DNA of 64,000 bases, taken from Thermohalobaculum sp965247385. GTDB taxonomy: Bacteria > Pseudomonadota > Alphaproteobacteria > Rhodobacterales > Rhodobacteraceae. Below the pieces are notes generated by a model that worked only from the letters and a program-made list of their open reading frames with translations, was not told the DNA's origin and did not search any database. The translations under genes were made by a program, and so were the position numbers. Positions 52,903 to 62,295 of this stretch are shown here, in pieces. How positions within the stretch are numbered: position 1 is the stretch's first letter; the number at the start of each line of letters is the position of its first letter. Where the stretch lies: the NCBI GenBank assembly GCA_965247385.1, contig CBDFHG010000006.1, positions 248,001-312,000 on the forward strand. The letters are read 5' to 3'.

Positions 52903-53810
52903 CAGTGGCCTCCCCCGGCCATCTGGTCCAGTCTCAGGAAGCGCGCCGCGAGCCACAGGATTAACATGGTCAGCACCAGCAGCACGACGCCGAGCGCGCT
53001 CGCCGCGCCCCAGTTCACAAACAGCTCGATATTCGAAGCGATCTTCATCGACACCATGATCACCTTGCCCCCGCCCAGCACCGCCGGGGTGACAAAAAAA
53101 CCCAGACACAGCACGAATACGATCAGCGATCCGGCGAACAGTCCCGGCGTCGACAGTGGGAAGAACACGGTCCAGAAGCTGCGCATCGGGCTGGCGCCCA
53201 GATTCGAGGCGGCCTTCAGGTAATCGCGGTTGAGCGCCCTCATCGACCCGTAAAGCGGTAGCACTAGGAAAGGCAGCATGATGTGGACCATGCCGATCAG
53301 GGTGCCCGTCATGTTGTGGACGATCTTCAGCGGTTCGTCCCACAGACCCAGATCGATGGCCCACTCATTCACCAGTCCCCGTTTCTGCAACAACACCAGC
53401 CAAGCATAGGTTCGCACCAGCAGCGAGGTCCAGAACGGCAGCAGAACCGTTATCAGGCAGATGTTGGCGATCCGGCTGGGGAGCTGCGACAGGAAATAGG
53501 CCAACGGATAACCGATCAGAATGCATATCCCGGTGGTGATAATGCTGACCTCGAAGGTCTTCTGAAAAATTCGAGCATAGGATTTTCGAGTGGTCATGCG
53601 CTGATAGTTTTCCAGCGAGAACTGACCGTCGGCACCGATAAATGACACATAGAACAGCCACCCAACCGGGATTACCAGGACAACCAGAACAAGCAGCAAT
53701 GCCGGCGAACTGAGACCCATCAGGGCCAGCCGCTCGCGCCGGGCATCTCGCTTCAGCCCCTCTGCGTGAAGATCGGGGGCGTGAAGGTTGGGGGCGGGAG
53801 TTGCGGTCAT
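52902..53810 (-). CDS. potB: Pot-type ABC transporter permease (PotB-like)
   Basis: The 302-residue permease has a cytoplasmic N-tail (HAEGLKRDARRERLALMG), six hydrophobic segments and the EAA loop KAASNLGASPMRSFWTVFFPLSTPG. It starts one base after the PotA-like stop, so translation is coupled. It forms the membrane channel with the next gene's product. Confidence 0.9.
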   Translation of the reverse strand: MTATPAPNLHAPDLHAEGLKRDARRERLALMGLSSPALLLVLVVLVIPVGWLFYVSFIGADGQFSLENYQRMTTRKSYARIFQKTFEVSIITTGICILIGYPLAYFLSQLPSRIANICLITVLLPFWTSLLVRTYAWLVLLQKRGLVNEWAIDLGLWDEPLKIVHNMTGTLIGMVHIMLPFLVLPLYGSMRALNRDYLKAASNLGASPMRSFWTVFFPLSTPGLFAGSLIVFVLCLGFFVTPAVLGGGKVIMVSMKIASNIELFVNWGAASALGVVLLVLTMLILWLAARFLRLDQMAGGGH

Positions 53811-53811
53811 C

Positions 53812-54924
53812 CTAGTGCTCCTGATCCGAAATCAGAGCGGTGTCCTCAGGGTCGAGGCCCAACGTGATCGCTCCGCCAACAGATGGCAGAGCGGCAAGGG
53901 TGGCGGAGCGCACGACGCCGCGCACGGTAAGCTCGGTCCCGTCGGCCAGGGCGGTGTACATCAGGAAGCTGTCGCCCTGATAAACCACATCCGAAACAGT
54001 GGCGGCGAAGCGGTTTGCTCCTGTGGTATCGTCGCCGCTCAGAATCTTCACCCGCTCCGGGCGGACCATTAACAGCAGATCTCCGTCAGGCGGCGCTTGC
54101 GCCAGTTTGAGCGGCTGCCCAGCATGAAGCACCGCCCCGCCGTCGCGCGTCACCGGCAGGAAGGCCGATTCGCCGATGAAGTCGGCGACAAAGCGATTGG
54201 CCGGATTGTCATATATGCGTGTTGGGGTATCTAGTTGCATCAGCTTGCCGTGGTTGATCACGGCGATCCGGTCCGACATGGTCAGCGCCTCGCGCTGGTC
54301 ATGGGTCACATACACCGTGGTCATCCCCAGCTTCTCGTGTAGATGGCGCAACTCGATCTGCATCCGGTCGCGCAGTTTCTTGTCCAGCGCCGACAGAGGC
54401 TCGTCCATCAACAGGATGCGCGGTTCGAAGACGATGGCTCGGGCCAGCGCGACGCGCTGCTTCTGCCCGCCGGAAAGCTGATCGATGCGCCGTGTACCGT
54501 ATCCGCCCAGTTGCACGGTCTCCAGCGCAAGCTCGCTCCTCTCGGCGATCTCGCTTTTCGGGACGCCGCGCAGCCGCAGCGGATAGCTGACATTCCCGGC
54601 CACCGTCATGTGCGGAAACAGCGCATAGTTCTGGAACACCATACCCACGTTGCGCAGGTGCGGTGGCTTGCGGGTCACCTCGTCGTCGCCGAATTTCAAG
54701 CTACCCTGGTCGGGCCGCGTGAACCCCGCCAGCACCATTAGCAAAGTCGTCTTGCCGGAGCCGGATGGCCCCAGCAGGGTCAGGAACTCACCGCTGCGGA
54801 TGTCGAGAGCGACATTGTCCAGAGCATGCACGCTGCCATAGGTCTTGGTCACCCCGCGGATGGTGATAGGCAGAGCTTCGCTCGCCACGTTGGTCAATTC
54901 GCCTCTCCCCTTGGGCGTTATCAT
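53812..54924 (-). CDS. potA: Pot-type ABC transporter ATPase (PotA-like)
   Basis: The 370-residue ATPase has Walker A GPSGSGKTT, Q-loop VFQNYALFPHMTV, signature LSGGQKQRVALARAI, Walker B ILLMDEPLSALD and the H-loop His in YVTHDQREAL. A C-terminal TOBE domain follows (VRPERVKIL). It powers uptake through the two permeases. The first 12 residues may be extra, as the domain begins at ITIRGVTKTYG. Confidence 0.93.
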   Translation of the reverse strand: MITPKGRGELTNVASEALPITIRGVTKTYGSVHALDNVALDIRSGEFLTLLGPSGSGKTTLLMVLAGFTRPDQGSLKFGDDEVTRKPPHLRNVGMVFQNYALFPHMTVAGNVSYPLRLRGVPKSEIAERSELALETVQLGGYGTRRIDQLSGGQKQRVALARAIVFEPRILLMDEPLSALDKKLRDRMQIELRHLHEKLGMTTVYVTHDQREALTMSDRIAVINHGKLMQLDTPTRIYDNPANRFVADFIGESAFLPVTRDGGAVLHAGQPLKLAQAPPDGDLLLMVRPERVKILSGDDTTGANRFAATVSDVVYQGDSFLMYTALADGTELTVRGVVRSATLAALPSVGGAITLGLDPEDTALISDQEH

Positions 54925-54975
54925 GAGCGACGGGCGGCCGGAGCCGCCCGCGCATTCAGTTTCAGGTCAACCGGA

Positions 54976-56019
54976 TCATTCGGTCAACATTTCCTGGTAC
55001 ATCTCGGCAGCGATGGTCTCCCATTTCGCGTACCAGGCCAGGCTGACCGGAAGCTGCAGCGCAGCGTTATCCGGATGCGACGGCAGGGACCGCGCCTTGG
55101 CGTCGTCGATCTTGCCCAGCTCATAAGCCGCCCGGTTGGTCGGTCCATAGGTGATGTATTGCGGCAAGTTCGCCTGGTATTCGGCCTTCGAGATTTCGGC
55201 CAGGAACGCCATCGCCACGTCCTTGTTCGGAGCCCCCTTCGGAATCGCGAAGCAGTCATAGTCCAGCAGCGCCTGATTGAAGCTGTAGGCCACCTTGGCG
55301 CCGTCCGCCTTGGCCACGTCGAAGCGTCCGTTCCAGCCGGTGGTCATGTCGACCTCGCCGTCCTTCATCAACTGGGCATGCTGGGCGCCCGAGGACCAGA
55401 ACACGGCGATATGCGGCTTAAGTTCGCGGATCTTGTCGATGGCGCGCGTGATGCCTTCCTCGGAATCCAGCACCTTCCAAACATCCGCCATTGCCACACC
55501 GTCGGCCATCAGTGCAGGTGCCAGCGCACCGGCGACTTTGCCGCGATAAGCGCGAGAGCCGGGAAACTTGTCCACATCAAAGAAGTCGGCCCAGTTCTGC
55601 GGACCATTCTCGCCATAGGTTTCGGTATTCCAAGCATAGACGGTCGAGAACACGTCGCCGCCAACACAGTACTCAGAATAAAGTGTCGGGTAGAAGGTCG
55701 AGACGTCGATCACCGAATAGTCGAGCTTCTCCAGCAAGCCCTCGGCCGCTGCCCGCGCGGCGCTGCCCGAGCCACTGGCGACGATATCCAACGTCACTGC
55801 ACCGGTTTGCACCTGCAAGCGTACGTCTGACATACCGCCATAACTCTCCTCCTTGACAACGATCCCGGTCGCGGCAGCGGCCGGTTTAAACAGCGCTTCA
55901 CTCTGCGCATGCTGGTACGACCCGCCCCACGAGGCAATGGTCACTGTCTTGTCCTGAGCAACTGCGGCGCTGGCAATCAGAGCGGCGGTCGCCGTGGCGG
56001 CGATCAATCGAAACTGCAT
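54976..56019 (-). CDS. potD: Pot-type periplasmic substrate-binding protein (PotD-like)
   Basis: This 347-residue binding protein has a signal peptide (MQFRLIAATATAALIASAAVAQ) and a mature start DKTVTIASWGGSYQHAQSEAL, typical of the PotD/PotF family. The ATG at 56019 follows GGAGGAGAACGAC; a longer frame to 56082 is unlikely. It is the first transporter gene of the operon. Polyamines, or related compounds such as opines or betaine, are possible ligands. Confidence 0.9.
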   Translation of the reverse strand: MQFRLIAATATAALIASAAVAQDKTVTIASWGGSYQHAQSEALFKPAAAATGIVVKEESYGGMSDVRLQVQTGAVTLDIVASGSGSAARAAAEGLLEKLDYSVIDVSTFYPTLYSEYCVGGDVFSTVYAWNTETYGENGPQNWADFFDVDKFPGSRAYRGKVAGALAPALMADGVAMADVWKVLDSEEGITRAIDKIRELKPHIAVFWSSGAQHAQLMKDGEVDMTTGWNGRFDVAKADGAKVAYSFNQALLDYDCFAIPKGAPNKDVAMAFLAEISKAEYQANLPQYITYGPTNRAAYELGKIDDAKARSLPSHPDNAALQLPVSLAWYAKWETIAAEMYQEMLTE

Positions 56020-56135
56020 TGTCGTTCTCCTCCGTTTATGGCCTCCCGGGTCAAGCTCCACCCGGGGCCGTTTGTTCGCCATGCATTGGAGCCGGGTGCG
56101 TGGCGAGTGCCCTCCCGGCTTTGGTCCAGCTTACA

Positions 56136-57572
56136 TCACCTTGTTGACGCGCTGGCGCTGGCGCATTCGCGCCGATCGCGCCAACGGTACCAGGCAACCA
56201 CCGCGGGCAGAAACCAAGGCGTCCCAAAATAGAGTGGCCGGGTCGGAAATGGCAGATCATCGAAAGCGGTCCGCGCTTCCGCGCGGCCCAGCACCCGCTG
56301 GCCGATCCGCATGCCAAGATAGCTGGCCATCGAGACCCCCGAACCGCAATAGCTGGTAGCGTAGTGAATGCCGTCATGGACCCCCGTATGGGCAAGCGAG
56401 TCGAAGCTGTAGGCGACGGTTCCAGCCCAACTATGCGAGACCTGTGTATCGCGCAGTTCAGGAAATATCCGGGTCATCTCGGCATGCAGGCGCAGGCCGC
56501 TGATCCGGGGGTCGATCTCGCCCGCCGAAACTCTGCCGCCAAAGACAACCCGGCTACGGTCCGGCGAGGCCCGATAGTAATAGACGACCCGGCAGGTGTC
56601 GCTGGTAATCCGGTCAGTGGGGAACAGCCGGTCGATCGTGTCTCGCGGCAACGGTTCAGTTGCGATGACATAACTGCCGATAGGAATGACTCGGTGTCGC
56701 AGCCAGGGCATCAGCGTCCCGGTATAGCCATTGGTGGCCACAATGACCTCGCGCGCCGTGATGGCTCCGCCTGGCGTCTGCAATTCAAACCCCGTCGCAT
56801 TGTGTCCGACCTCCAGCACCGGGCAATGCGCCACCACCTGTGCGCCTGCGCCGATCACCGCCGACAGCAGCCCGGAATGAAACTTTGCCGGGTGCAGGGC
56901 GGCATGACGTGGGTAGACGACGCCCCCGTGATACGCATCCGACCCCAACTCGCTGCGCTGCTCGGCGCGTGGCACCATATGTGCCTCGATGCCTTCGCGC
57001 CGTTCTGCCTCGACGCGCTGCGCCAAGACCGCGAACCGCTCCGGCGTGTGCGCAGCGTGGAACCGGCCGTTGAGCCTGAAATCACAGGTGATGCCCTCGC
57101 GGGTGACCAGTTCCTCGATCCATTCCAGCGCTGTGCGGCCCTCTTGCCGGATCGCCTGGGCGCACTCCATGCCATAGCGCCGGGAAAGCTGTTCGAAAGT
57201 TAATTTCACGCTGGTGCTGATCTGCCCGCCATTGCGGGTGCTGCACCCCCATCCGGCCTGCTCGGCATCCAGAACCAAGGTGCTGCGCCCGGCTCGCGCA
57301 GTTTCCAGTGCTGCGTTCAGGCCGGTGTAGCCTGACCCAATCACGGCAACATCCACCTTGCGCGCCGATATGGTGGCCGGTACTTCCGGCCTGGGTGCGT
57401 CGTCCCACCAATAGGGCGTGTCCCTGAAGCTGTCCGCCAGTATCCCAAGCCCGCCACCAACCGGCGCGCGCGGCTTGGCCACCGCCGCGTCCGCGACGGT
57501 CCGCAGACTGGATGTTGTTACCAAGCTGTCTCTCCACGGAGCGGTCAGCCCAATCCATCGGGCCACCCGCAT
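56136..57572 (-). CDS. FAD-dependent amine oxidoreductase (PuuB/OrdL-like)
   Basis: The 478-residue DAO-type enzyme has the FAD motif VAVIGSGYTGLNAALETARAG near residue 75, then DAEQAGWGCSTRNGGQIS, and the C-terminal YCGSGVSMASYLGMRIG. It resembles gamma-glutamylputrescine oxidase, which fits the neighbouring polyamine-type transporter. The true start may lie inside the first 50 residues; the ATG at 57572 has no strong ribosome-binding site. It is divergent from the LysR gene. Confidence 0.85.
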   Translation of the reverse strand: MRVARWIGLTAPWRDSLVTTSSLRTVADAAVAKPRAPVGGGLGILADSFRDTPYWWDDAPRPEVPATISARKVDVAVIGSGYTGLNAALETARAGRSTLVLDAEQAGWGCSTRNGGQISTSVKLTFEQLSRRYGMECAQAIRQEGRTALEWIEELVTREGITCDFRLNGRFHAAHTPERFAVLAQRVEAERREGIEAHMVPRAEQRSELGSDAYHGGVVYPRHAALHPAKFHSGLLSAVIGAGAQVVAHCPVLEVGHNATGFELQTPGGAITAREVIVATNGYTGTLMPWLRHRVIPIGSYVIATEPLPRDTIDRLFPTDRITSDTCRVVYYYRASPDRSRVVFGGRVSAGEIDPRISGLRLHAEMTRIFPELRDTQVSHSWAGTVAYSFDSLAHTGVHDGIHYATSYCGSGVSMASYLGMRIGQRVLGRAEARTAFDDLPFPTRPLYFGTPWFLPAVVAWYRWRDRRECASASASTR

Positions 57573-57608
57573 AAATTCAGACCGGGAGAGTATTTCGATA
57601 GGCGAGAC

Positions 57609-57633
57609 ATAAGGTCAATTTAATTGATCTTAT
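57609..57633. promoter_or_regulatory. Palindromic LysR-type operator between the amine operon and lysR
   Basis: ATAAGGTCAATTTAATTGATCTTAT is an almost perfect palindrome, with one mismatched pair in the arms, in the 114-base divergent gap. It contains T-N11-A spacings as expected for a LysR regulator and lies 53 bases before the lysR start, in AT-rich DNA. Confidence 0.6.
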
Positions 57634-57685
57634 CGATAATTTCGATTTATTTATATATCCCCGGATCAAAACTGCGAAGGCCCAC

Positions 57686-58603
57686 ATGCACATTACGCTG
57701 CGCCACCTCGAAGTGTTCCACGCCCTGATCGAAGCAGGCTCTGTCTCGCGCGCGGCCGAGTTGCTGAACCTCACCCAACCGGCGGTCAGCATCGCCCTGT
57801 CGAAGCTCGAGCAGGAGCTGGGATTCAGCCTGTTCCACCGCTCGAAGGGCTGTTTCGCGCCGACCAGCGAGGCCCTGCAACTGCACCGCGAGGCTGAGCA
57901 GAGCCTGCTCGCCATCGAACGGGTTCATAACCGGGCGCGGGAGATCAACGCCGGCAGCGTCGGCGCTGTGAGCATCGCCAGCAACGGCGCCTGCGCCATC
58001 AATCTGCTGCCCTGGGTCATTGCGGAGTTCCAGCAGGACCACCCTGACGTAAGCGTCGACCTCAAGATCCGCGGCTCGCGCAAGATCGCTTCCTGGGTCT
58101 CTGGCAGGCAAATCGATATCGGCCTGATCGACGCCCCCAACCCAATCCCCGGGCTGAACTGCGAAATTATCCGCACACCCTGCGTTTGCATCCTCCACCA
58201 GACCGACCCCCTGCGCCAACAGAGCTGCATCACCCCGGCTGCCCTGGCTGGACGATCGGTCATCTCGATCACAGGAGAGCATAGCATCGACCGCCAACTC
58301 GACCGGCTCTGTGCCGAGCGCAATGTGACCATCGAGCGACGTGTGTCTAGCTCCTATTTCGCCATCGCTCGCAACCTCGTACGGGCCGGGGCCGGAGTCG
58401 CGATCGTCGATGCCGTGAACGGTACTGCGGACCTCGGTGACGAGGTGATCTGGAGGCCGCTAGAGCCGAAAATATACTTTGAACTCGCCTTGATCATAGC
58501 CTCTGAGCAGGCGCTACCAGAGGCCGCCAGAGCTTTCCTGAACAAATTGCGAAAACTGCTCCCGCAATCTCATCCATCCGCCCCTGCAGTGATACCAGCC
58601 TAA
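57686..58603 (+). CDS. LysR-family transcriptional regulator
   Basis: The 305-residue regulator has an N-terminal winged HTH (LRHLEVFHALIEAGSVSRAAELLNLTQPAVSIALSKLEQELG) and a C-terminal effector domain. It is transcribed divergently from the amine oxidase/pot operon and probably controls it in response to the substrate or a product. The frame is intact. Confidence 0.92.
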   Translation: MHITLRHLEVFHALIEAGSVSRAAELLNLTQPAVSIALSKLEQELGFSLFHRSKGCFAPTSEALQLHREAEQSLLAIERVHNRAREINAGSVGAVSIASNGACAINLLPWVIAEFQQDHPDVSVDLKIRGSRKIASWVSGRQIDIGLIDAPNPIPGLNCEIIRTPCVCILHQTDPLRQQSCITPAALAGRSVISITGEHSIDRQLDRLCAERNVTIERRVSSSYFAIARNLVRAGAGVAIVDAVNGTADLGDEVIWRPLEPKIYFELALIIASEQALPEAARAFLNKLRKLLPQSHPSAPAVIPA

Positions 58604-58705
58604 GCCGCTCCAGATGGGCGCAAGCTGAGCAACGGCTCGATTCAGGGGTAATGATTTGAGTCGCCTGATTCACTCCCTTCAGAATACACTCTGGAGGTTA
58701 TCAAT

Positions 58706-59265
58706 ATGGAAAACACTACATCTTTTCAATCTGTTATGTCTGCCGTTCCCGACCCAAGGCAGGCTGCCAAGGTGGTCTGCCCACTTGACGAGGTACTTCT
58801 GTTGAGCCTGTGCGGCGTGGTTTCGGGGTGCGAAAGTTTTGTTGATATTGCTGAATATGGAACGGAAAAGCTGTCTTTTTTGCGCGAACTGGCCCCGTTC
58901 AAGGACGGCATCGCTTCACATGACACGCTTTCCAGCGTATTTCGACAGCTTGACCCGACCGCCTTCTGCGATGCCTTTTCAAGTTGGGCGCAAGGACTGG
59001 GCGAACGCATATCGGGAGCGGTTGTGGCAATAGACGGCAAGACCGTTCGCGGCTCCAAATCCAGAGATGGTGACCCTCTGCATATGATATCCGCCTTTTG
59101 CGATGACATGCGGCTCGTGTTGGGGCAGCGTCCAGGTGATACCGAGAAAAATGAGATCAAGGATATTCCCGGGCTTCTGGAGCTTTTACACCTTGAGGGG
59201 TGCATTGTAACGCTGGACGCGATGGGGTGTCAGAAGGCAATCGCGCAGAAAACCCGAGATCGTAA
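58706..59265 (+). pseudogene. ISAs1-family transposase, N-terminal part
   Basis: The protein starts MENTTSFQSVMSAVPDPRQA, then FVDIAEYGTEKLSFLREL, ASHDTLSSVFRQLDP, VAIDGKTVRGSKS with the first Asp and VTLDAMGCQKAIAQK. It is cut by IS66 right after KTRD at the 8-bp duplication GATCGTAA. The C-terminal part begins at 61700 in the restored frame (DRKADYVLASKGNQG). Confidence 0.9.
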
Positions 59266-59317
59266 GTAAGCGTCCGGTCTCGGGGCTCTGGTTCGGTTCA
59301 GCGTCGGCCGATTGCGC

Positions 59318-60826
59318 TCAGGTCTGAGCGAAGCGCCACGGGAGCAACTCGTCGAGTTTGGTGATTTTGTGATCGGCGATGCGACTGAGCACATCGGTCA
59401 GCCAGGCCTGGGGATCGACGCCGTTGAGCCTGGCGGTCTCGATCAGGGTATAGGCGATGGCGGCGGATTTACCGCCAGCATCCGAGCCGACAAAAAGATA
59501 ATTCTTGCGACCCAGGGCTATCGGCTTCATGGCGCGTTCGGCGGAATTGTTGTCGATCTCCAGAAAGCCGTGGTCGAGATACGGGCGCAGGCGCCTCATC
59601 CGGGTCAGGGCGTAGCGGATCGCCTTGGCGAGTTCGGACTTGCCGGAGATCTTTGGCAGCCGGGTTTGCAGCCAGGCTTCCAGAGCATCGAAGATCGGTT
59701 TGGCGCGGGCTTGCCGGAGTTGGACCCGCTCAATGGGCACACTGCCGCGGGCATCCTTTTCGACGACGTAGAGCCCGGCGATGCGCTTGATGGCTTCCTC
59801 GGCGATGATCGAGCCCTCCGACTGGAAGACATCGGTGAACTTGCGCCGGATATGGGCCATGCAGGCGACTTCATCGACACCACCGGATCGGTAGAGCTCG
59901 TTGAACCCGGCATAGCCGTCCGCGTGCATCCAGCCCTTGTACCCGGCCAGGTGTTTGGTGGGGTGCTCGCCCTTGCGATCGACGGTGAACTGATACCATG
60001 CCGCTGGTGGGTCGGCGCCGCCCCATGGCCGTTCGTCGCGAACATAGGTCCAGATCCGGGCGGTCTTGCATTTGCCGGTGCCCTTCACCTGCATCTTCAG
60101 GGTGGTGTCGTCGGCAAAGATCGCCTGGCCGCGCTGAACATGGCGCCCGACCATATCAGCCAATGGTTCCAGCAGTGCCGCCGATTTGCCGACCCAGTCG
60201 GACAGGGTCGAGCGGTCGAGATCAATGCCGTCGCGATCGAATATCCGGGACTGGCGATAGAGCGGGAGGTGATCGGCATACTTCGAGACCAGCACATGGG
60301 CCAGCAGGCCCGGGCCGGGACGACCCCGCTCGATCGGGCGCGAGGGCAATGGTGCCTGGCAGATCGCCTCGCAACACGTGCAAGCCATGCGGGGCCGGAC
60401 AAAGCGGTTCACGATGAACCGGCCAGGGACGTATTCCAGCTCTTCGGTGACATCTTCGCCGAGTTTCTTCAGAACCTCGCCGCACTTGCCGCAGGCCTCG
60501 CCGGGCGACAGCACTTGCTCGTTGCGCGGCAAGCTGTCCGGCAACGGTTTGCGCTTTGGTTTGTTCTTCGGCCCGGCGACAGTATCAGGCGACGCAGGCG
60601 GCGCGATCTTCGCCGCCGCGATCTCTTCCTCTTCGAGCCCGAGTTCAAGCTGATCCATCGTCTCCGACTTCGAGCCAAACCGATGGCGGCGATGACCGGC
60701 GAGTTGATGCCTGAGCTTGGCAATCTCGAGCGCCTGGGACTTGACCGTCGCCACCAATTGCCCCGCGAACACCCTCAATTCCGAGGGATTATCGGGCAGT
60801 GATTTGGTCTGGTCCAGCATAGCCAT
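59318..60826 (-). CDS. tnpC: IS66 transposase TnpC
   Basis: The 502-residue DDE transposase has an N-terminal leucine-zipper-like helix (QALEIAKLRHQLAGHRRHRFGSKSE) and a zinc-finger domain (CGKCGEVL, CTCCEAIC). The catalytic Asp is in IFADDTTLKM, the second in WMHADGYAGFNELY and the Glu in DNNSAERAMKP. It is intact and last in tnpABC. Confidence 0.95.
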   Translation of the reverse strand: MAMLDQTKSLPDNPSELRVFAGQLVATVKSQALEIAKLRHQLAGHRRHRFGSKSETMDQLELGLEEEEIAAAKIAPPASPDTVAGPKNKPKRKPLPDSLPRNEQVLSPGEACGKCGEVLKKLGEDVTEELEYVPGRFIVNRFVRPRMACTCCEAICQAPLPSRPIERGRPGPGLLAHVLVSKYADHLPLYRQSRIFDRDGIDLDRSTLSDWVGKSAALLEPLADMVGRHVQRGQAIFADDTTLKMQVKGTGKCKTARIWTYVRDERPWGGADPPAAWYQFTVDRKGEHPTKHLAGYKGWMHADGYAGFNELYRSGGVDEVACMAHIRRKFTDVFQSEGSIIAEEAIKRIAGLYVVEKDARGSVPIERVQLRQARAKPIFDALEAWLQTRLPKISGKSELAKAIRYALTRMRRLRPYLDHGFLEIDNNSAERAMKPIALGRKNYLFVGSDAGGKSAAIAYTLIETARLNGVDPQAWLTDVLSRIADHKITKLDELLPWRFAQT

Positions 60827-60894
60827 TCTATACCAGAACGCGACACTGAAGGGAATCCCTAAAGTGTCATATTTCTCTGTTTTTGTTCAAAAAA

Positions 60895-61242
60895 TCATCC
60901 TGCCGTCAGGGGTCGCCAGGTGCGCAGCGGCGCGCGCCAATCGATGCCCTCCAACAGCATCGCCAGTTGCGCCGATGTCACCGACAACCTGCCATGCGCC
61001 GGCGATGGCCAGACGAACCTGCCGCGCTCCAGACGCTTGGAAAACAGACACGCCCCTTGCCCGTCCCACCATATGACCTTGATCAGATCGCCGCGCCGTC
61101 CCCGGAACACGAACAGGTGCCCGGAATACGGGTCCTGCTCCAGAACCTTCTCGGCCAGCGCCGACAAACCGTTGAACCCCTTGCGCATATCGGTAACGCC
61201 AGCCGCCAGCCAGACCTTCGTCTGCACGGGAACCGGGATCAT
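60895..61242 (-). CDS. tnpB: IS66 accessory protein TnpB
   Basis: The 115-residue IS66 Orf2 protein has the conserved start VWLAAGVTDMRKGFNGLSALAE and HLFVFRGRRGDLIKVIWWDGQGACLFSKRLERGRFVWP. It is needed together with TnpA and TnpC for IS66 transposition. Its ATG overlaps the tnpA stop (ATGA). Confidence 0.95.
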   Translation of the reverse strand: MIPVPVQTKVWLAAGVTDMRKGFNGLSALAEKVLEQDPYSGHLFVFRGRRGDLIKVIWWDGQGACLFSKRLERGRFVWPSPAHGRLSVTSAQLAMLLEGIDWRAPLRTWRPLTAG

Positions 61243-61601
61243 GCGCTCAGACCTCGCGCCAACAGCACCACCATGTCCGGATCAAAGGCACCGCTGAGCG
61301 TCAGACGATGGCCCGATGCAAGGGCAATCTCGATCCGACCGTCGCTGACAGGGCTGATCGGCTCCGGCGCGGCGGTGATCGCAGTCGACATCACCTCGAC
61401 AGGCAGGAAAAACACCCCATCACCACCTGGCCCAAACCGCGGATCACGACGCCACGCGAACACCATGGTCGCGCTCAGCCCGTGATGGCGCGCCACCGAC
61501 GCAACCGAAGCCCCAGGCTCAAGCGCCTCGGCCACAACACGGCGCTTGAACGCATTCGAGTAGCTCCGCCGATTGCCTCTACGATGATCCATCAAGTTCA
61601 A
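61239..61601 (-). CDS. tnpA: IS66 accessory protein TnpA
   Basis: The 120-residue protein has an HTH (YSNAFKRRVVAEALEPGASVASVARHHGLSATMVFAWRRD) followed by an acidic tail. It is the first gene of IS66. The tnpB start overlaps its stop, indicating coupled translation. Confidence 0.95.
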   Translation of the reverse strand: MNLMDHRRGNRRSYSNAFKRRVVAEALEPGASVASVARHHGLSATMVFAWRRDPRFGPGGDGVFFLPVEVMSTAITAAPEPISPVSDGRIEIALASGHRLTLSGAFDPDMVVLLARGLSA

Positions 61602-61699
61602 GTGTCCTCGTAATTCAAACGGACATTATCGCCCGCGATCACGCGAAGACTCGCACGCCAATCACAAACCCTTCAAGGGCGGGGAGACCGGACGGTTAC

Positions 61700-62275
61700 G
61701 ATCGTAAAGCCGATTATGTCCTTGCTTCAAAGGGCAATCAGGGGACGATCCATCAGGATGTCAAGCTATGGTTCGATGGTATCGGCTGTGATAATAGTGA
61801 CTGCTTGCAAACGGTTGATGGAGATAAGGGGCGCATTGAAACCCGCCGCTACCGGATATGCGATAAGATCAGTTGGCTCAAAGAGCGCCATCCGCATTGG
61901 CGTGATCTTACATCAACAGGCTGTGTGACATCGCGCCGGGAGGTGAATGGGAAATCGTCGGTGCAGACGCGTTACTTCATCAGTTCACGACCTGCGGATG
62001 CGCCCGTATTTGCCGCCGTATTTGCCGCCGTATTTGCCCCCGCCGTTCGGTCGCATTGGGGGGGTATCGAAAACCGCCTTCATTGGGTGCTGGACGTCGT
62101 ATTCAGGGATGACGATTGCAGGGTGCGAAAAGACCACGCTCGCAAAAACTTCACCGTCATCAAACACATGGCGATGAACTTGCTCAACAGGGCAAAACAG
62201 AAAAAATCACTCGGGGTCATGCGCAAAAAAACCGGCTGGAACAATCAATTCCTCAAATCCATTTTGACCGCATAA
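61700..62275 (+). pseudogene. ISAs1-family transposase, C-terminal part with a 12-bp repeat expansion
   Basis: This continues the split transposase: ADYVLASKGNQGTIHQDVKLWFD, then ETRRYRICDKISWLKERHPHW and ENRLHWVLDVVFRDDDCRVRKDHARKNF with the Glu. Three GCCGTATTTGCC-type units at about 62009-62040 insert VFAAVFAAVFAP before the RSHWG block. An extra Gly stands in HWGGIEN. These changes, besides the IS66 insertion, mark it as inactive. Confidence 0.85.
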
Positions 62276-62295
62276 CCTTCATGCGATTCCCCTGC

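Larger units (their letters stand above)
59266..61699 (-). mobile_element. IS66-family element, complete
   Basis: The 2434-bp element has ends GTAAGCGTCCGGTCTC and GAGACCGGACGGTTAC and target duplication GATCGTAA at 59258-59265 and 61700-61707. It carries tnpA, tnpB and tnpC on the minus strand, all open. Eight-base duplications and the three-gene set are typical for IS66. It may be active. Confidence 0.97.
58643..62294 (+). mobile_element. ISAs1-family element interrupted by IS66
   Basis: The left end CAGGGGTAATGATTTGAG at 58643 and the right end ...GCGATTCCCCTG at 62294 resemble ISAs1 ends. Between them a transposase gene is split by a complete IS66 element at 59266. Without the IS66 the element is about 1.2 kb. 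No clear target duplication was seen at its outer edges. Confidence 0.75.
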
